Positions 54,798 through 64,000 of a stretch of DNA of 64,000 nt are shown here, in pieces. Below the pieces are notes generated by a model. The model had not been told where the DNA came from and searched no databases. It was given only the letters and a program-made list of their open reading frames with translations. Location of the stretch: positions 1,984,001 through 2,048,000 of the forward strand of contig NC_083395.1 of NCBI RefSeq assembly GCF_030864355.1. The letters run 5' to 3'. Both the position numbers and the translations under genes were made by a program. This DNA comes from Cutaneotrichosporon cavernicola. Lineage: Eukaryota; Basidiomycota; Tremellomycetes; Trichosporonales; Trichosporonaceae. Each line of letters begins with the position of its first letter. The first letter of the stretch is position 1.

Positions 54798-57442
54798 ATG
54801 TCCCGCGGCTTCCTCTCGGCCATCCCTGGCCTCTCAAACCTCCCAAACCCATTGAACATCTTCAATAATGACGATGCTCAACAGGAATCACAATCACCAT
54901 CATCTCCTACCACCAGCACCAGCACGTCGAACAAACACCTCCCATCTTCCTCCTCCTCCAACTCGATGGCTGCCAACGCTCAGTCCTTAAATGCCGACGA
55001 AGGAACCGCGTCTAGATTCGTCTCCATGATTTCCAAGGGCCTTGATGTCTTCACCCTCAACTCCAACCCCAGCACGCCTCAGAAGACGATCGTGGCTGAA
55101 CCAGAGTCCGGAGAAGGGTCGCCTACGCCGATTCGACCCGCACTGCGGACAGACCCAGATGGCAGCTCCTCGTCCGGGTCGAGCCCATCGCGCCCTGGCA
55201 AGGCAAGTGTCGTCATCGCAAACCTTGGTGTGGACGGCGATGGGCAACGAACAAACGTGGAGGGCAATCGCCGCCGGGGTCTCAGCTCCGCAAGCCGTGG
55301 CTCCGGTGGAATCGCGGGAGCGGTCGGTCGACGTAAAGGGCGTGTCGAGGTGCGTTGCCATTCACGGCTCTAGCTGACTGTTCCCAGACGTTCGTCCTCG
55401 TCAAGCCTCCACCAACCTCGTCCAAGAACCCGTTGAACCTGCAGCTCCAGCTCGTCATGCCGGCCAAATCTGGACGGCCTAGAGCAGGTTCGGACGCGGC
55501 CTCAAGGGCTATGATCCCTCCCCTCCCAACGCCCACAGCCACCTTGCCCGCAGCGCAGGCCGCCGCAGAAGCGTCAGAACCCTCTACGCCAGCCAGACAA
55601 TCATTTGAGACGTCTCTGGCTAGCGACGGGGTCCCCAACGGCATATCGGACGTCGCTGCATCGACGACATCGGGGTCCGTGACGTCGGACGCACCACTTT
55701 CTGAAGCGGCATCTGGTGCTCCGAACCTTCCATCGTTACCTGAGAATCAGGCCCCGACCGTCCGGCGGCGATCATCGACCGGGTCCCAAACTTCGACTAG
55801 CAATGCTTCGATGGTCAGCAGTGTCTCGGGCAAGCAGCGCATAGTCCCACTTTACAACCTCTCGGTGCACAACGTGGTCCAGCCGACCATCGTAACGGAC
55901 GCCGGAACCGACAGCCGGGTGGCCAAGTTCCTCAAGCGGAATCTCGACATCAACGGTGTTGGGATCCTCGAACCGTCAGAAGTGTGGCTCCCTCTCCCAG
56001 GTAGCGCAGTGGGCTCGGTTCCTGGCAACTCCCCCCGGCCATCTTTCGACCCCAATAATGGCGGGAGACTCGCGCGTCCCGCGTCAATGATCTCTAACAT
56101 GTCGCTCCTCTCTCCTGCCGTAACACGTGAAGACGTAAAGAGACCGAATATCGAGACTGGCGGCAAGCCTGGTAAGGTCGATGCCCATGGCCTCCGCGTG
56201 CAAGATGAGGGCCCCAAGAAGTTCTTTGGCAAGATCTTCCGCAAGCGCCACGCGACGGCTGAGCCAATCGAGCCGCCAAGAAGAGGAAGCGTTTCGCGAT
56301 CGACCTCCTACTTCAATCCTGATGTGGCCGGTGGCCTCAAGGTCCCGTCCACACCTCCATTGGCGCCTGCAGTGCACTTCAACGGCGCTGCAGAGCTTGA
56401 GAAGATTGGGCATCCCACATTCGGTCTCGCGCCGAATATAATGGCACGCAACTCGTCCGTGACCAACCTCGACATGAACGGCGCGATTGTCGGCCTCATC
56501 GGCGACGTGCCGAAGCCCGAAGGACTAGAGTCGGACGTGATGAACATTGTCCGGTCTGGCCGCCCTGTGGGCTACACCTGGACGGTTCGCCGATGGGCAA
56601 AGAAGAACATGGAGGGATGGGCGTCGCACATCGTCGCCGCTGCGGCGGCGGGCCTCGATATGGTTGGCAATTCGATACCGGGTGATGGCGCCGATGAGGT
56701 CGTGTTCGAGTGGGTCAAGATGCGGTTCTGCACAACAAACGAGGACGCGATCGCGGCCCTCCGGCGCCACCCAGCGGCGTCAGAGGGTGCCAACCTCCTC
56801 AGACGTACGCGCCCATTGCTGCCGAGTCCATCCCCGGGCGCCAGCCCCGCCGGATCGCGCATCAACCTTGTGCAGCGCCAGCGTACCAACCTCGACGCGA
56901 CCATCAAGGCTCGCAAGGGGCCAGCACCACCTTCGCCTGCCCCGAGCAAGCGCCGTGTATCACCTCCGACAACACGCTCGTCGGATGAGGCCGCGTCCGC
57001 CGACGTGAACGTCACCCTCGTCAACCTCGACGTGGATGAGCATGGCGTCGTGCCCGCCGTCCACGAGCCGGACCAGCCGCTGACGCCCGAGGATGACGGC
57101 TACGACTCGGATCCCGAGGACAGCGAGACTCCATGGGCGTGCAGCGTGTGGGTCAAGCGCACGGGCTACCGCCAGCTGCTCGCGACCCTCACCCCGGCCC
57201 CGCACCACCCCAAAGTCATCGCTGTGCTCAGGGTCCCGTCGGTGCTCAAGGGCTTGTCGCTCACGGACGTTCCGGCGTCTGCCGACAAGTCGGGACCTGT
57301 TTCCGGCATTGCCGCGCGGGTTCGCGACGAGGTGTGCCTGACGGAGGAGAACCTCAAGGACGTCGTGAGCGTCACAGCCATGTGGCTCGTCGCACGAGAA
57401 GAGTTCAGCGGATTCGGACGCAAGGACAAGCGCAAGGTCTAA
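54798..57442 (+). CDS. Unrecognised 868-residue protein with a disordered N-terminus and conserved-looking C-terminal regions
   Basis: Exons 54798-55349 and 55388-57442 (38-nt intron). The ATG at 54798 reads MSRGFLSAIPGLSNLPNPLN. About 180 residues of Ser/Thr/Pro-rich sequence follow; the intron then falls just before TFVLVKPPPTSSKNPLNLQL, where ordered sequence starts. Ordered-looking blocks include RIVPLYNLSVHNVVQPTIV, AKFLKRNLDINGVGILEPSE, KKFFGKIFRKRH, GYTWTVRRWAKKNMEGW and, at the end, CSVWVKRTGYRQLLATL with VIAVLRVPSVLKGLSL. No catalytic motif, zinc site, membrane span or signal peptide is visible. The basic KKFFGKIFRKRH stretch could be a nuclear or membrane-binding signal. I do not recognise the family; a regulatory or scaffold protein is a guess. 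Confidence 0.8.
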
Positions 57443-57674
57443 CCGAGTCACCAGTCTGTTTGTGAAGCCCAGCACGAGAGCGACTTGCCATCTGCAACTG
57501 CAATTGTATTTGTACACCCCTCTTCGTATCCCACGCATTCCACTGTCACAATACACACACACTATTGGGCCATTGTGCTCCACTTTGCATGTATAGATCG
57601 TGAACGGGACAAAAGGATTCATCAGCTAGTATCGAGTGCCTCGACGCATCCCAGTTCCAGGCAGTATTGTCCGG

Positions 57675-59741
57675 TCAAAAGGAGGTCCTGATCCAATGGT
57701 GGCCGCAGGATGGGCAGCCGGTTTTGAACAACTCAACGGGGAGAAAGTCGATCTCGACATCCGTTGACCTGTCGCCCAGTATCAAGTGCCGAGCCATGGA
57801 GGGCAAGTCATGGCTCCTTGGTGACATAGAGGTCGTCCCAGGCTTTGCACACGCCAAGGTTGGGAGGAGCGTACCACACGCATCAAAAGGAATGATTACC
57901 TGGACGCGGCTGACCTCGCGTTGCTCAAATACACGGATCAGGCTTCCAACGATCTGGGCCATGTTTTCCCACGGTTCTTCCGTCTCAGGAGGGTTCGGCC
58001 CAAATGCGAGGATGTACTCGACGCAGGGGAGGAAGAGGCGAGCCCTCCCCGAGCCGCGCAGGAGCGCAATATGCGCATCGTGGAATATCACCACCTCGAG
58101 ATGGGACCAGCCCGGGAAGACAAAGTGACTGAGGCCCAGGGTCGCACACGGAGCGAAATATCCTTTGTACTTGCCGTCTTCTCCAGTGTCGATGCACACA
58201 GCGATGGGCCAATTGCGGTCACGGAGGTTGCGCGCGTACATTGTGCTAACCACAATCTTAGCACAGGTCTTGGGGCTGATCGGGATGGATTCCCGACGAT
58301 GGGTTCGCTGTAGAGTCTTTGTTGCCGGTGTCTTGGACCTACCGTAGGGAAGGAAGCCGATGGGCAGCTTTTCAGACGGCGAAGAAGAGGCCTGGGGATC
58401 CCTCATGCTCTCCTGCTGGGCAGTACTGCGCTCCATTGGCGCGGCGGAGATCTTGGGGGATTTAGACTGTACCAACGATGTCCAGTAGGTGGGTGATCTG
58501 GGTTCCGGGGCGGCATCATACGGAGGGGGGAGCTTGATCGGTGGCAGAAGCAGGGAAGGAAGTGGCCCTCTCGGCAAGCGACGCGAGGATATCCTCCTAC
58601 GCGGTTCCGTGGAAGACAACGAACGCTTCGTCGATGGGCGCGACGACGACATGCTAATGGGATGCAGACCAGGGCCGATCGCCCTGTGGTCGTCGTCGCT
58701 GCCGTCGTCGTCGCCGCCCAACGCGACAATGCCGAATTCCGTGGGGCTAGTGCCCTGCCCGGCCATGAGCGCATTGGGTCCATGTGGAGGGGTTATGGTT
58801 TGCGGTAGAGCAACCAACATGCCGAGATCCATTGGGCGGAGACTTGGCGTGGGTGGGGGCGGCGTGTCGGGTGGGAGCGGCGTGTCGGGTGGGAGAGCAG
58901 CGCCAAGGTGTTCCGTTTGACTCGGCCGTGGCGAGGGAGGGGTTGGAATGTGGTGAAGGAGGGGCAACTCTATGTTAAACGTCGAGCTCCCGCCGAAACT
59001 ACAGACGGCATCATCGTCGCGGTCGTTTACGCGCAGCCTGTCCCCTTCATCCCCATGTGCGTTGCTGTCGTCCACGTCCGTCGGGTCGTCGGTCAAGTGT
59101 GTGGCTACTGCGGGGCTGGGACCACAGTCGCCATCCTCAAACTCTTCCCGGCTGTCCATGACTGTGTCGGTATCCGCCTCGAGCCCACCGTTCAACTCCA
59201 TGCTGAGATCTCTCCAGGCCTCTGCGTCTCGCACAAGCGTATCGGTGACGTACGTGTCGATAGGGTCCTTGTCCGAGTCTACTCCAAGCGCGTCTGTGTC
59301 CAAGAGAGTCTCAGTGTCGCCAGTGATAGGACACGTGTCGATGAGCCTGGTGAGCCTCTGCGCTTCCAGCACCAGGGTGGCGTGTTGTTCTGCGAAATCG
59401 CCGAATGCGACAGTATCCCAGAGTTTCTGGGCCTCGGCAAGCTCAAGCTTCCTGTTCCGTCTTGGGACTTCCAGCTTGCTCCTCACCACAAATTTGCTGC
59501 TCTCTGTGGGAGCGAGAGACGCGCGGTTTACAATGGTCTGCGGCCGTTGGAAGCAGGAGGGTGACAAGACGGAGGGTCGCTGCCTGGGAAAGGGTGCTGG
59601 TGACGTGTTGTGGATGTAGCTGAATGGATTAGGAGGCAGGAGTCGAAGGGACAAGTCCGGTGAGATTGATTTCTCTGTTGAGGAAGAGGAAGGTGCGTGT
59701 TTGAAGCTGACGGACACAGGGAAGAGGAGTGGAAACAACAT
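57675..59741 (-). CDS. Unrecognised 688-residue acidic/proline-rich protein with a folded C-terminus
   Basis: A single exon from the ATG at 59741. Residues 1-95 are Ser/Pro-rich. A helical stretch, RNRKLELAEAQKLWDTVAFG, precedes a long acidic, Asp-rich region that contains repeated PPDTPLPPDTPPPP. The C-terminal 190 residues look folded: KTCAKIVVSTMYARNLRDRN, WPIAVCIDTGEDGKYKGYFA, HLEVVIFHDAHIALLRGSG and EYILAFGPNPPETEEPW. A final CxxC (CPSCGHHW) lies at the end. No enzyme motif is recognisable. It converges on the 868-residue gene, with about 230 bp between the stops. The gene call is supported by length and by the structured C-terminal composition; the function is unknown. Confidence 0.72.
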   Translation of the reverse strand: MLFPLLFPVSVSFKHAPSSSSTEKSISPDLSLRLLPPNPFSYIHNTSPAPFPRQRPSVLSPSCFQRPQTIVNRASLAPTESSKFVVRSKLEVPRRNRKLELAEAQKLWDTVAFGDFAEQHATLVLEAQRLTRLIDTCPITGDTETLLDTDALGVDSDKDPIDTYVTDTLVRDAEAWRDLSMELNGGLEADTDTVMDSREEFEDGDCGPSPAVATHLTDDPTDVDDSNAHGDEGDRLRVNDRDDDAVCSFGGSSTFNIELPLLHHIPTPPSPRPSQTEHLGAALPPDTPLPPDTPPPPTPSLRPMDLGMLVALPQTITPPHGPNALMAGQGTSPTEFGIVALGGDDDGSDDDHRAIGPGLHPISMSSSRPSTKRSLSSTEPRRRISSRRLPRGPLPSLLLPPIKLPPPYDAAPEPRSPTYWTSLVQSKSPKISAAPMERSTAQQESMRDPQASSSPSEKLPIGFLPYGRSKTPATKTLQRTHRRESIPISPKTCAKIVVSTMYARNLRDRNWPIAVCIDTGEDGKYKGYFAPCATLGLSHFVFPGWSHLEVVIFHDAHIALLRGSGRARLFLPCVEYILAFGPNPPETEEPWENMAQIVGSLIRVFEQREVSRVQVIIPFDACGTLLPTLACAKPGTTSMSPRSHDLPSMARHLILGDRSTDVEIDFLPVELFKTGCPSCGHHWIRTSF

Positions 59742-60156
59742 CCGTGGCAGGGGGGCAAGTGTAATGTGGTAGTGAGTAGGGTGACAGGATTGGATGGACG
59801 AGGGGGAGGCCGAGAGGGAGGCCTGGGGTAGAGGACGAGGATGGAGGTTTGGAAGAAGGAAGATTGAGAGAGGTCGTTGCGAACATTATAAGTGGTATCG
59901 CCACGGTGGCGAGGCGTGGCACCGCATGGTCATGGTTTAACGCGCAAGGTGGTAGACAGAAATGGATGGGATGAATTGACTGAGTTGACTCGATTAAATG
60001 TTAGGGAACTGGTAGAGGAAAGTCTCACGCGTCGCACTCAGTCTAAATCAGTCTCTCCCGAATCAATTGCCACAGAACGCCACTGGCAGTTTTAGTGAGT
60101 GGTCAACAGACCATGGAATGGTCCACGCAGTCACACGTCAACATCATCTGTCTCAC
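59742..60156. other. Intergenic stretch, nothing further seen
   Basis: Promoter of the 688-residue gene (first 200 bases, pyrimidine-rich on its strand) and the PRP4 3' flank. Confidence 0.6.
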
Positions 60157-61808
60157 CTACAACGAATGGTCGCCGCCAAACAGGTGGAAACTGCGCGAGT
60201 AGCTCGCGCTGGCGATGAAACGCCCGTCGCCACTGACGTCCGCGCTCATCACCTTGCCCGCGTCTGTGGCCAGGTCGCGCACCGGTGCCCATTCGTCGGC
60301 GCTCCACATGCGCACGTGTCCGTCAAACCCGCCCGTCACGAGGAAGAGGCCGGATCGGGGGAGAGGTGTCTCGGGTTTTGGCTCCTCCTCCTTCTCCTCC
60401 TTCTCCTTTTCTTCGCCGTCGACGTCCATCTCGCTGCCGTTCGCGTGTCCGTTCTCCTCTCCACCCAATTGTTCCGCACCGAGCGCGACGAACGGGTTCT
60501 CGCCGGTCGCGCGGAAGAAGCGCACGTCAGACACGCTGCTCTTGTGTGCCGGGATGGCGTGCTGCGTGCGCAGTGCGCGCAAGTCCCAGATGCGCACAGT
60601 GTTATCTCCAGAGCCGGTTGCCACTTGGAACCTTATGTCAGCTTGCCTAGACCACTGGCTCACCCGTTGGGCGCAAAGTCCATGCTGAGGATCTCCTTGA
60701 CATGTCCGTCGAGTACCATCGCTGTGCGCCCGGTACGCGTGTCCCACACGCGCCCGATGGCGTCGAAGCCACCTGATGCGACCAACGCGCCGTCGTCCTG
60801 GAACGCCAGAGCCATCACCTCTTTGCTGTGACCTTCCTGCACAAGCAGCTCCTTATGCGTCGCCACATCCCACAACCGCCATGTCCCATCGAACCCCGCC
60901 GAGGCGAGGTACGCGCCCGATGGGTGGAACTCGACGCGGCCCACGCGGTTCGTGTGCCCCGACAGCGTGGCGATGGGCTTCTCCGCGTCCATGGACCACA
61001 GCTTGACGTCTCCCTCCGCACCGCCAGTGGCAAAGTTGGCCGCGCTGTCTGAGAGGCCGAGGGTCGCGTCAGGGTGCCATGCGGCACCCGAGATCTTCTC
61101 AGCGTGCCCGCGCCTCACAGCGACCTGGTTCAAGTTCGGCAGGTCCCACACCTTGCTCGTGCCCGTCCAGCTTGTAGTCAGGATGAGCTTCGAGTTCGGC
61201 GAGAAGCGGATGGTGGACAGTGGGCGGTCGTCGCCGAACTGCGAGCCGAGGTTCTGGAATGTCTGTCATCAGCTATACATCTTGAATAGACTCACTTGGA
61301 GCTCAGAGAACACCTCTTTGCGAATGTTGATGATGCGACTCAGAGGCACACTGCTCTCGACGCGCTGCCGCGCGATGCGCCGCTTCGCGCGAACGAGCGA
61401 ATATCGCGCAATATTCCTGCGTGCCTGCAGAAGTTCGTTGCTGCCCTCAGTGTAAAACTCGCCCTCATCGCTATCGCTGCTCTCGCCGTCGCTGTCGATC
61501 GCCAGCGGACGCCCCTTCATCACTTCATAGCGCTCCTGCACCGTCTTGAGTCGGTCGCGGCGGTCCCCTGGGCCCTCACCGAACAACGTGATCGGCTCGC
61601 CGTACGCGCGCAGCCGCTCTCGCACCTTGCTGTCATCGGTCGGCACGGCCATCGAGCGCATGCGGTTGCGCCGCTCCAGCTGCTGGTGGAGGAGCGCATT
61701 CTGCTCGCGCTCGCGCTCGTCATCCGAGCCTCCGAGCACATAGTTGTTGTCAATGACTGGTGTTAGCTAGTGCAGCCATAACAGCTTACCGAGCTCGTCG
61801 AGGTCCAT
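60157..61808 (-). CDS. PRP4: U4/U6 small nuclear ribonucleoprotein Prp4 (WD40)
   Basis: Four exons: 61808-61790, 61756-61296, 61262-60664 and 60631-60157, giving 517 residues; introns are 33, 33 and 32 nt. Prp4 sits in the U4/U6 di-snRNP with Prp3 and is needed for spliceosome assembly. The N-terminus has the PRP4-like splicing-factor motif ([18 protein letters not shown], then DRRDRLK) and the helix [20 protein letters not shown]. Seven WD40 blades follow, with repeats ending KVWDL, KLWSM, RLWDV, RVWDT, RIWDL, RMWSA and a closing FHLFGGD. A charged insert ([17 protein letters not shown]) in the penultimate blade is unlike yeast Prp4. The ATG at 61808 starts [16 protein letters not shown] across the first intron. 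It is divergent from the gene at 62003, with 194 bp between the starts. Confidence 0.93.
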
Positions 61809-62002
61809 GGCGTGTGTTTTGGTTGACGTTGGGTGGCAACTGGCCGAAGTTGGTTGTAACCCATTGAGTGGAAACAAGTACCAAAAAGTCCACGTCAGGT
61901 TTCAGGCACAATCACGGCTGGAACTGGCCTACAGCTCGACTTTGGCCGAATTCTGAAAAGCCATACACCATACAACTTACATCTTGTGCGACATCCCGCG
62001 CG
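61809..62002. promoter_or_regulatory. Shared divergent promoter of PRP4 and the 648-residue gene
   Basis: Only 194 bp separate the two start codons on opposite strands, so both promoters must lie here. No TATA box or known site is evident. Confidence 0.5.
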
Positions 62003-63949
62003 ATGCTTACACGCCGCCTCGCCGGGCCCTCGCGTGCCTCCTTGATGCGACAGCTGGCCTCTGCCGCTGTCGCGGAGGCACCACCACCAGCACACGCTGC
62101 TCGCGAGCATCGCCAGCTGGCCGAAGCCAGCCGCCTCCGTCCCCTCCCCCCCGACCAGCTCTCCAGCCAGATGAACGCGCTTGTCAACAGCGCCAAGGAG
62201 CGAGGAACTAATCGAGCACGCGCAGACGTCTACGAGAGTTATACGTCGCTGTCACCACTGGAGCGCGCGTCACTCTCTCCCGAAAACATGCGAGCGATCC
62301 TGCGCGCCATCGTCCCTCGGCACGACGCTGGATGGCGCGCGGTGCAGCGCTCCTCTCCACGCAAGCGCAAGGCGATGAACGACACGCTCGCCGACACGTG
62401 GGGCCGCAAACTGCGAACCGTGATTGCCGAGATGGTCCAGCGCGACATTGACACCCGCGCCGACTGGCATTTTATCCTCCAGACGTTACTCAAGGTCGGC
62501 GCGGTCAGCGCCGTCGAGTCGATTTGGCAGGTGCTGCCGGCCAAGCTGCGAAAGGACCGCGAGTTTGCCGAGCTCCGCTTGGGGACTGTGTCGCGGTGGG
62601 CGAAGAATGCTCGCGACGCCTTCGTCGCCCCTCTACCGGACGAGCTGGACACGGCATACCGAGCATTCTGGGACGCGTTTACTGTGTTCCAGGACCCGAG
62701 TGTCAAGACTGTTCCCATCACACACCGGATCCTGTGTGTGGCGAGCGCCGACCTCGCAGCGCTCATGCACCGCGTTGGGCAGCGGAGCTTGGAGACCGCA
62801 CGGATCGAGGACGCATTTGAGGCGCTCCACCGCATCCTCCGCGTGGTGTTGGAGAAGGGGTACGGCGTCGATATTGATGCCATTCCGAGCTCGGCGGACC
62901 GATTGGCCGAGACACCTGGCCAGTTCCGCGCCATGCCTCCCGTTGTCCTTAACGCCGTCCTCGACCACCTCAGTGTGTCCGGGAGGAACGCGCACCAGCT
63001 GTTCGCGGCGTTTGACGTGCTCACGTCCGAAACACCAGTACCCAACAAACGGGCTTTTGAAGAAGAAGAGGACGATGACGTGCCGAACCTCGCGAACGCA
63101 ACGGCCCAGGCCGAGAGCGATCCCGACCGCACCAACTGGTGGGGCCGCAAGATGAACAGGGCCGCGTACTTTGAGTCGGCGCCTGCACCTTCTGGGGAAC
63201 CCACGCCGTCTCATGCATCCGATCCCATCTCATCCACTTCACCACCTGACTTCCAGACAATTCGCTCCGTATCCGACTACCTCCCGAAGCCGGTGTGGCC
63301 TCTGCAAGTCGTCGCCGACGCTTCGAAACCCGCGGCCAAAGAACGCTACGACGCGGACACGGTAGTGCTCCTCCTGAGGGCTGCGCGCAGGGAGGACGAG
63401 TGGGGCCTCCTCCAGCGCATCCTGGAAGTAAGCGTGGCAGACGCCTTGGCAACCGACTCGGCATGGCTCTCGGTGTACCTGGCCACCCCTCCAGCGGAGA
63501 GGATCAACCTGCCTCGGCCAGGGAGGATATCGCCCGAATGGTTCGCCAGCGCCCTAGCGGAATACACCCAGGCGTATGACCGGCATGCACAGCGCACCGT
63601 GTCACTCCTCGAGAAGGTAGTGGCTTGGACGGCACAGAAGATCGAGGTGGTGACCGCCTCCGAGACACCGCACTGCGAGTTCAAGGTCGTGGAAGGGGGG
63701 GAGCACGAGCGCATTGTCCTCGCCCCACCAGATGTGTCGCCAAAGGAACTGCGATTCATGCGCAACAAGCGCTCCTTCCTTGCCCACACCTACCTCGCAC
63801 GACTGTACCGCGACCTCGACGAGTTTGCAAAGTACCTCCCTCGCGCGGCATTCCAGGCCGAGCGCCGGAAGGGGTGGAAGGCATCGGCGAGGGAACGCAA
63901 GGGAGCAACGGAGCTGGAGAGGGAAGAGGAGCCTCCCAACTGGGGTTAG
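62003..63949 (+). CDS. Unrecognised protein with a mitochondrial-type presequence, 648 residues
   Basis: A single exon. I take the ATG at 62003 because the open frame upstream has no ATG, and from here the protein begins MLTRRLAGPSRASLMRQLAS, an Arg/Ser-rich acid-free helix typical of mitochondrial import signals. The rest is largely helical: WGRKLRTVIAEMVQRDID, HFILQTLLKVGAVSAVESIW, EDAFEALHRILRVVLEKGYG and LFAAFDVLTSE, in a spacing that recalls helical-repeat (PPR-like) proteins of mitochondrial RNA metabolism, though I cannot assign repeats. An acidic low-complexity insert (EEEEDDD) divides the two halves. The basic tail (KGWKASARERKGATELE) precedes the stop. Family not recognised. Confidence 0.78.
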   Translation: MLTRRLAGPSRASLMRQLASAAVAEAPPPAHAAREHRQLAEASRLRPLPPDQLSSQMNALVNSAKERGTNRARADVYESYTSLSPLERASLSPENMRAILRAIVPRHDAGWRAVQRSSPRKRKAMNDTLADTWGRKLRTVIAEMVQRDIDTRADWHFILQTLLKVGAVSAVESIWQVLPAKLRKDREFAELRLGTVSRWAKNARDAFVAPLPDELDTAYRAFWDAFTVFQDPSVKTVPITHRILCVASADLAALMHRVGQRSLETARIEDAFEALHRILRVVLEKGYGVDIDAIPSSADRLAETPGQFRAMPPVVLNAVLDHLSVSGRNAHQLFAAFDVLTSETPVPNKRAFEEEEDDDVPNLANATAQAESDPDRTNWWGRKMNRAAYFESAPAPSGEPTPSHASDPISSTSPPDFQTIRSVSDYLPKPVWPLQVVADASKPAAKERYDADTVVLLLRAARREDEWGLLQRILEVSVADALATDSAWLSVYLATPPAERINLPRPGRISPEWFASALAEYTQAYDRHAQRTVSLLEKVVAWTAQKIEVVTASETPHCEFKVVEGGEHERIVLAPPDVSPKELRFMRNKRSFLAHTYLARLYRDLDEFAKYLPRAAFQAERRKGWKASARERKGATELEREEEPPNWG

Positions 63950-64000
63950 AGGATGAATAGATGCATTGCATCTTGTACTACTATGCAAGGTTACATTACA

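Noticed and set aside
61296..61766. 156-codon plus-strand frame opposite PRP4 exon 2
   Set aside because: Antisense shadow of a conserved spliceosome gene.

Overview
The window is nuclear DNA from a basidiomycete yeast. The evidence is dense, very short GT-AG introns (most 31-60 nt, with CTAAC/CTGAC-type branch sites), nuclear tRNA genes with introns, and fungal proteins such as Prp4, Eaf6, Rps0, Rpl17, Cmr1, a mitochondrial PDH kinase, a Zn2Cys6 factor and ACS-type MFS permeases. The style points to Tremellomycetes, most likely Trichosporonales; that assignment is an inference. There is no rRNA, CRISPR, operon or phage, and no intact transposon that I can recognise. Exon joins below were worked out by hand from splice sites, reading frame and family resemblance.

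Layout. 1-2200: the 3' end of CMR1, then a degenerate beta-hydroxyacid-dehydrogenase-like gene. 2.8-9.8 kb: a gene-poor, tRNA-rich stretch (Gly, Met, Pro, Gln) with two F-box-like family genes and one broken copy. 12.2-14.0 kb: PDH kinase in nine exons. 15-17.5 kb: a broken or poorly resolved family copy and an intact one. 17.5-24.1 kb: a Zn2Cys6 transcription factor and a dual-specificity phosphatase with a very long N-terminal tail. 27.3-31.0 kb: RPS0, a Ure2-type GST and a fourth F-box-like gene. 32-39.6 kb: the densest part, with a serine hydrolase, an SLC35F6-like transporter, EAF6, RPL17 and a two-module beta-hydroxyacid dehydrogenase. 41-48.3 kb: two ACS-family permeases bracketed by two near-identical tRNA-Asp genes in inverted orientation. 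48.5-51 kb: a plasma-membrane Na+/H+ antiporter. 54.8-64 kb: three unrecognised proteins and PRP4.

The genes do not form a single pathway. Two patterns stand out. One is a small family with an F-box-like N-terminus and a shared C-terminal signature: four intact genes and two damaged copies within about 28 kb. The other is a pair of distant paralogues, at 1-2 kb and 38-40 kb, built from duplicated dehydrogenase modules in which one NAD-binding half has decayed or is missing. The functions of the F-box-like family, of the 868-, 688- and 648-residue proteins, and of the decayed dehydrogenase modules are not known to me.
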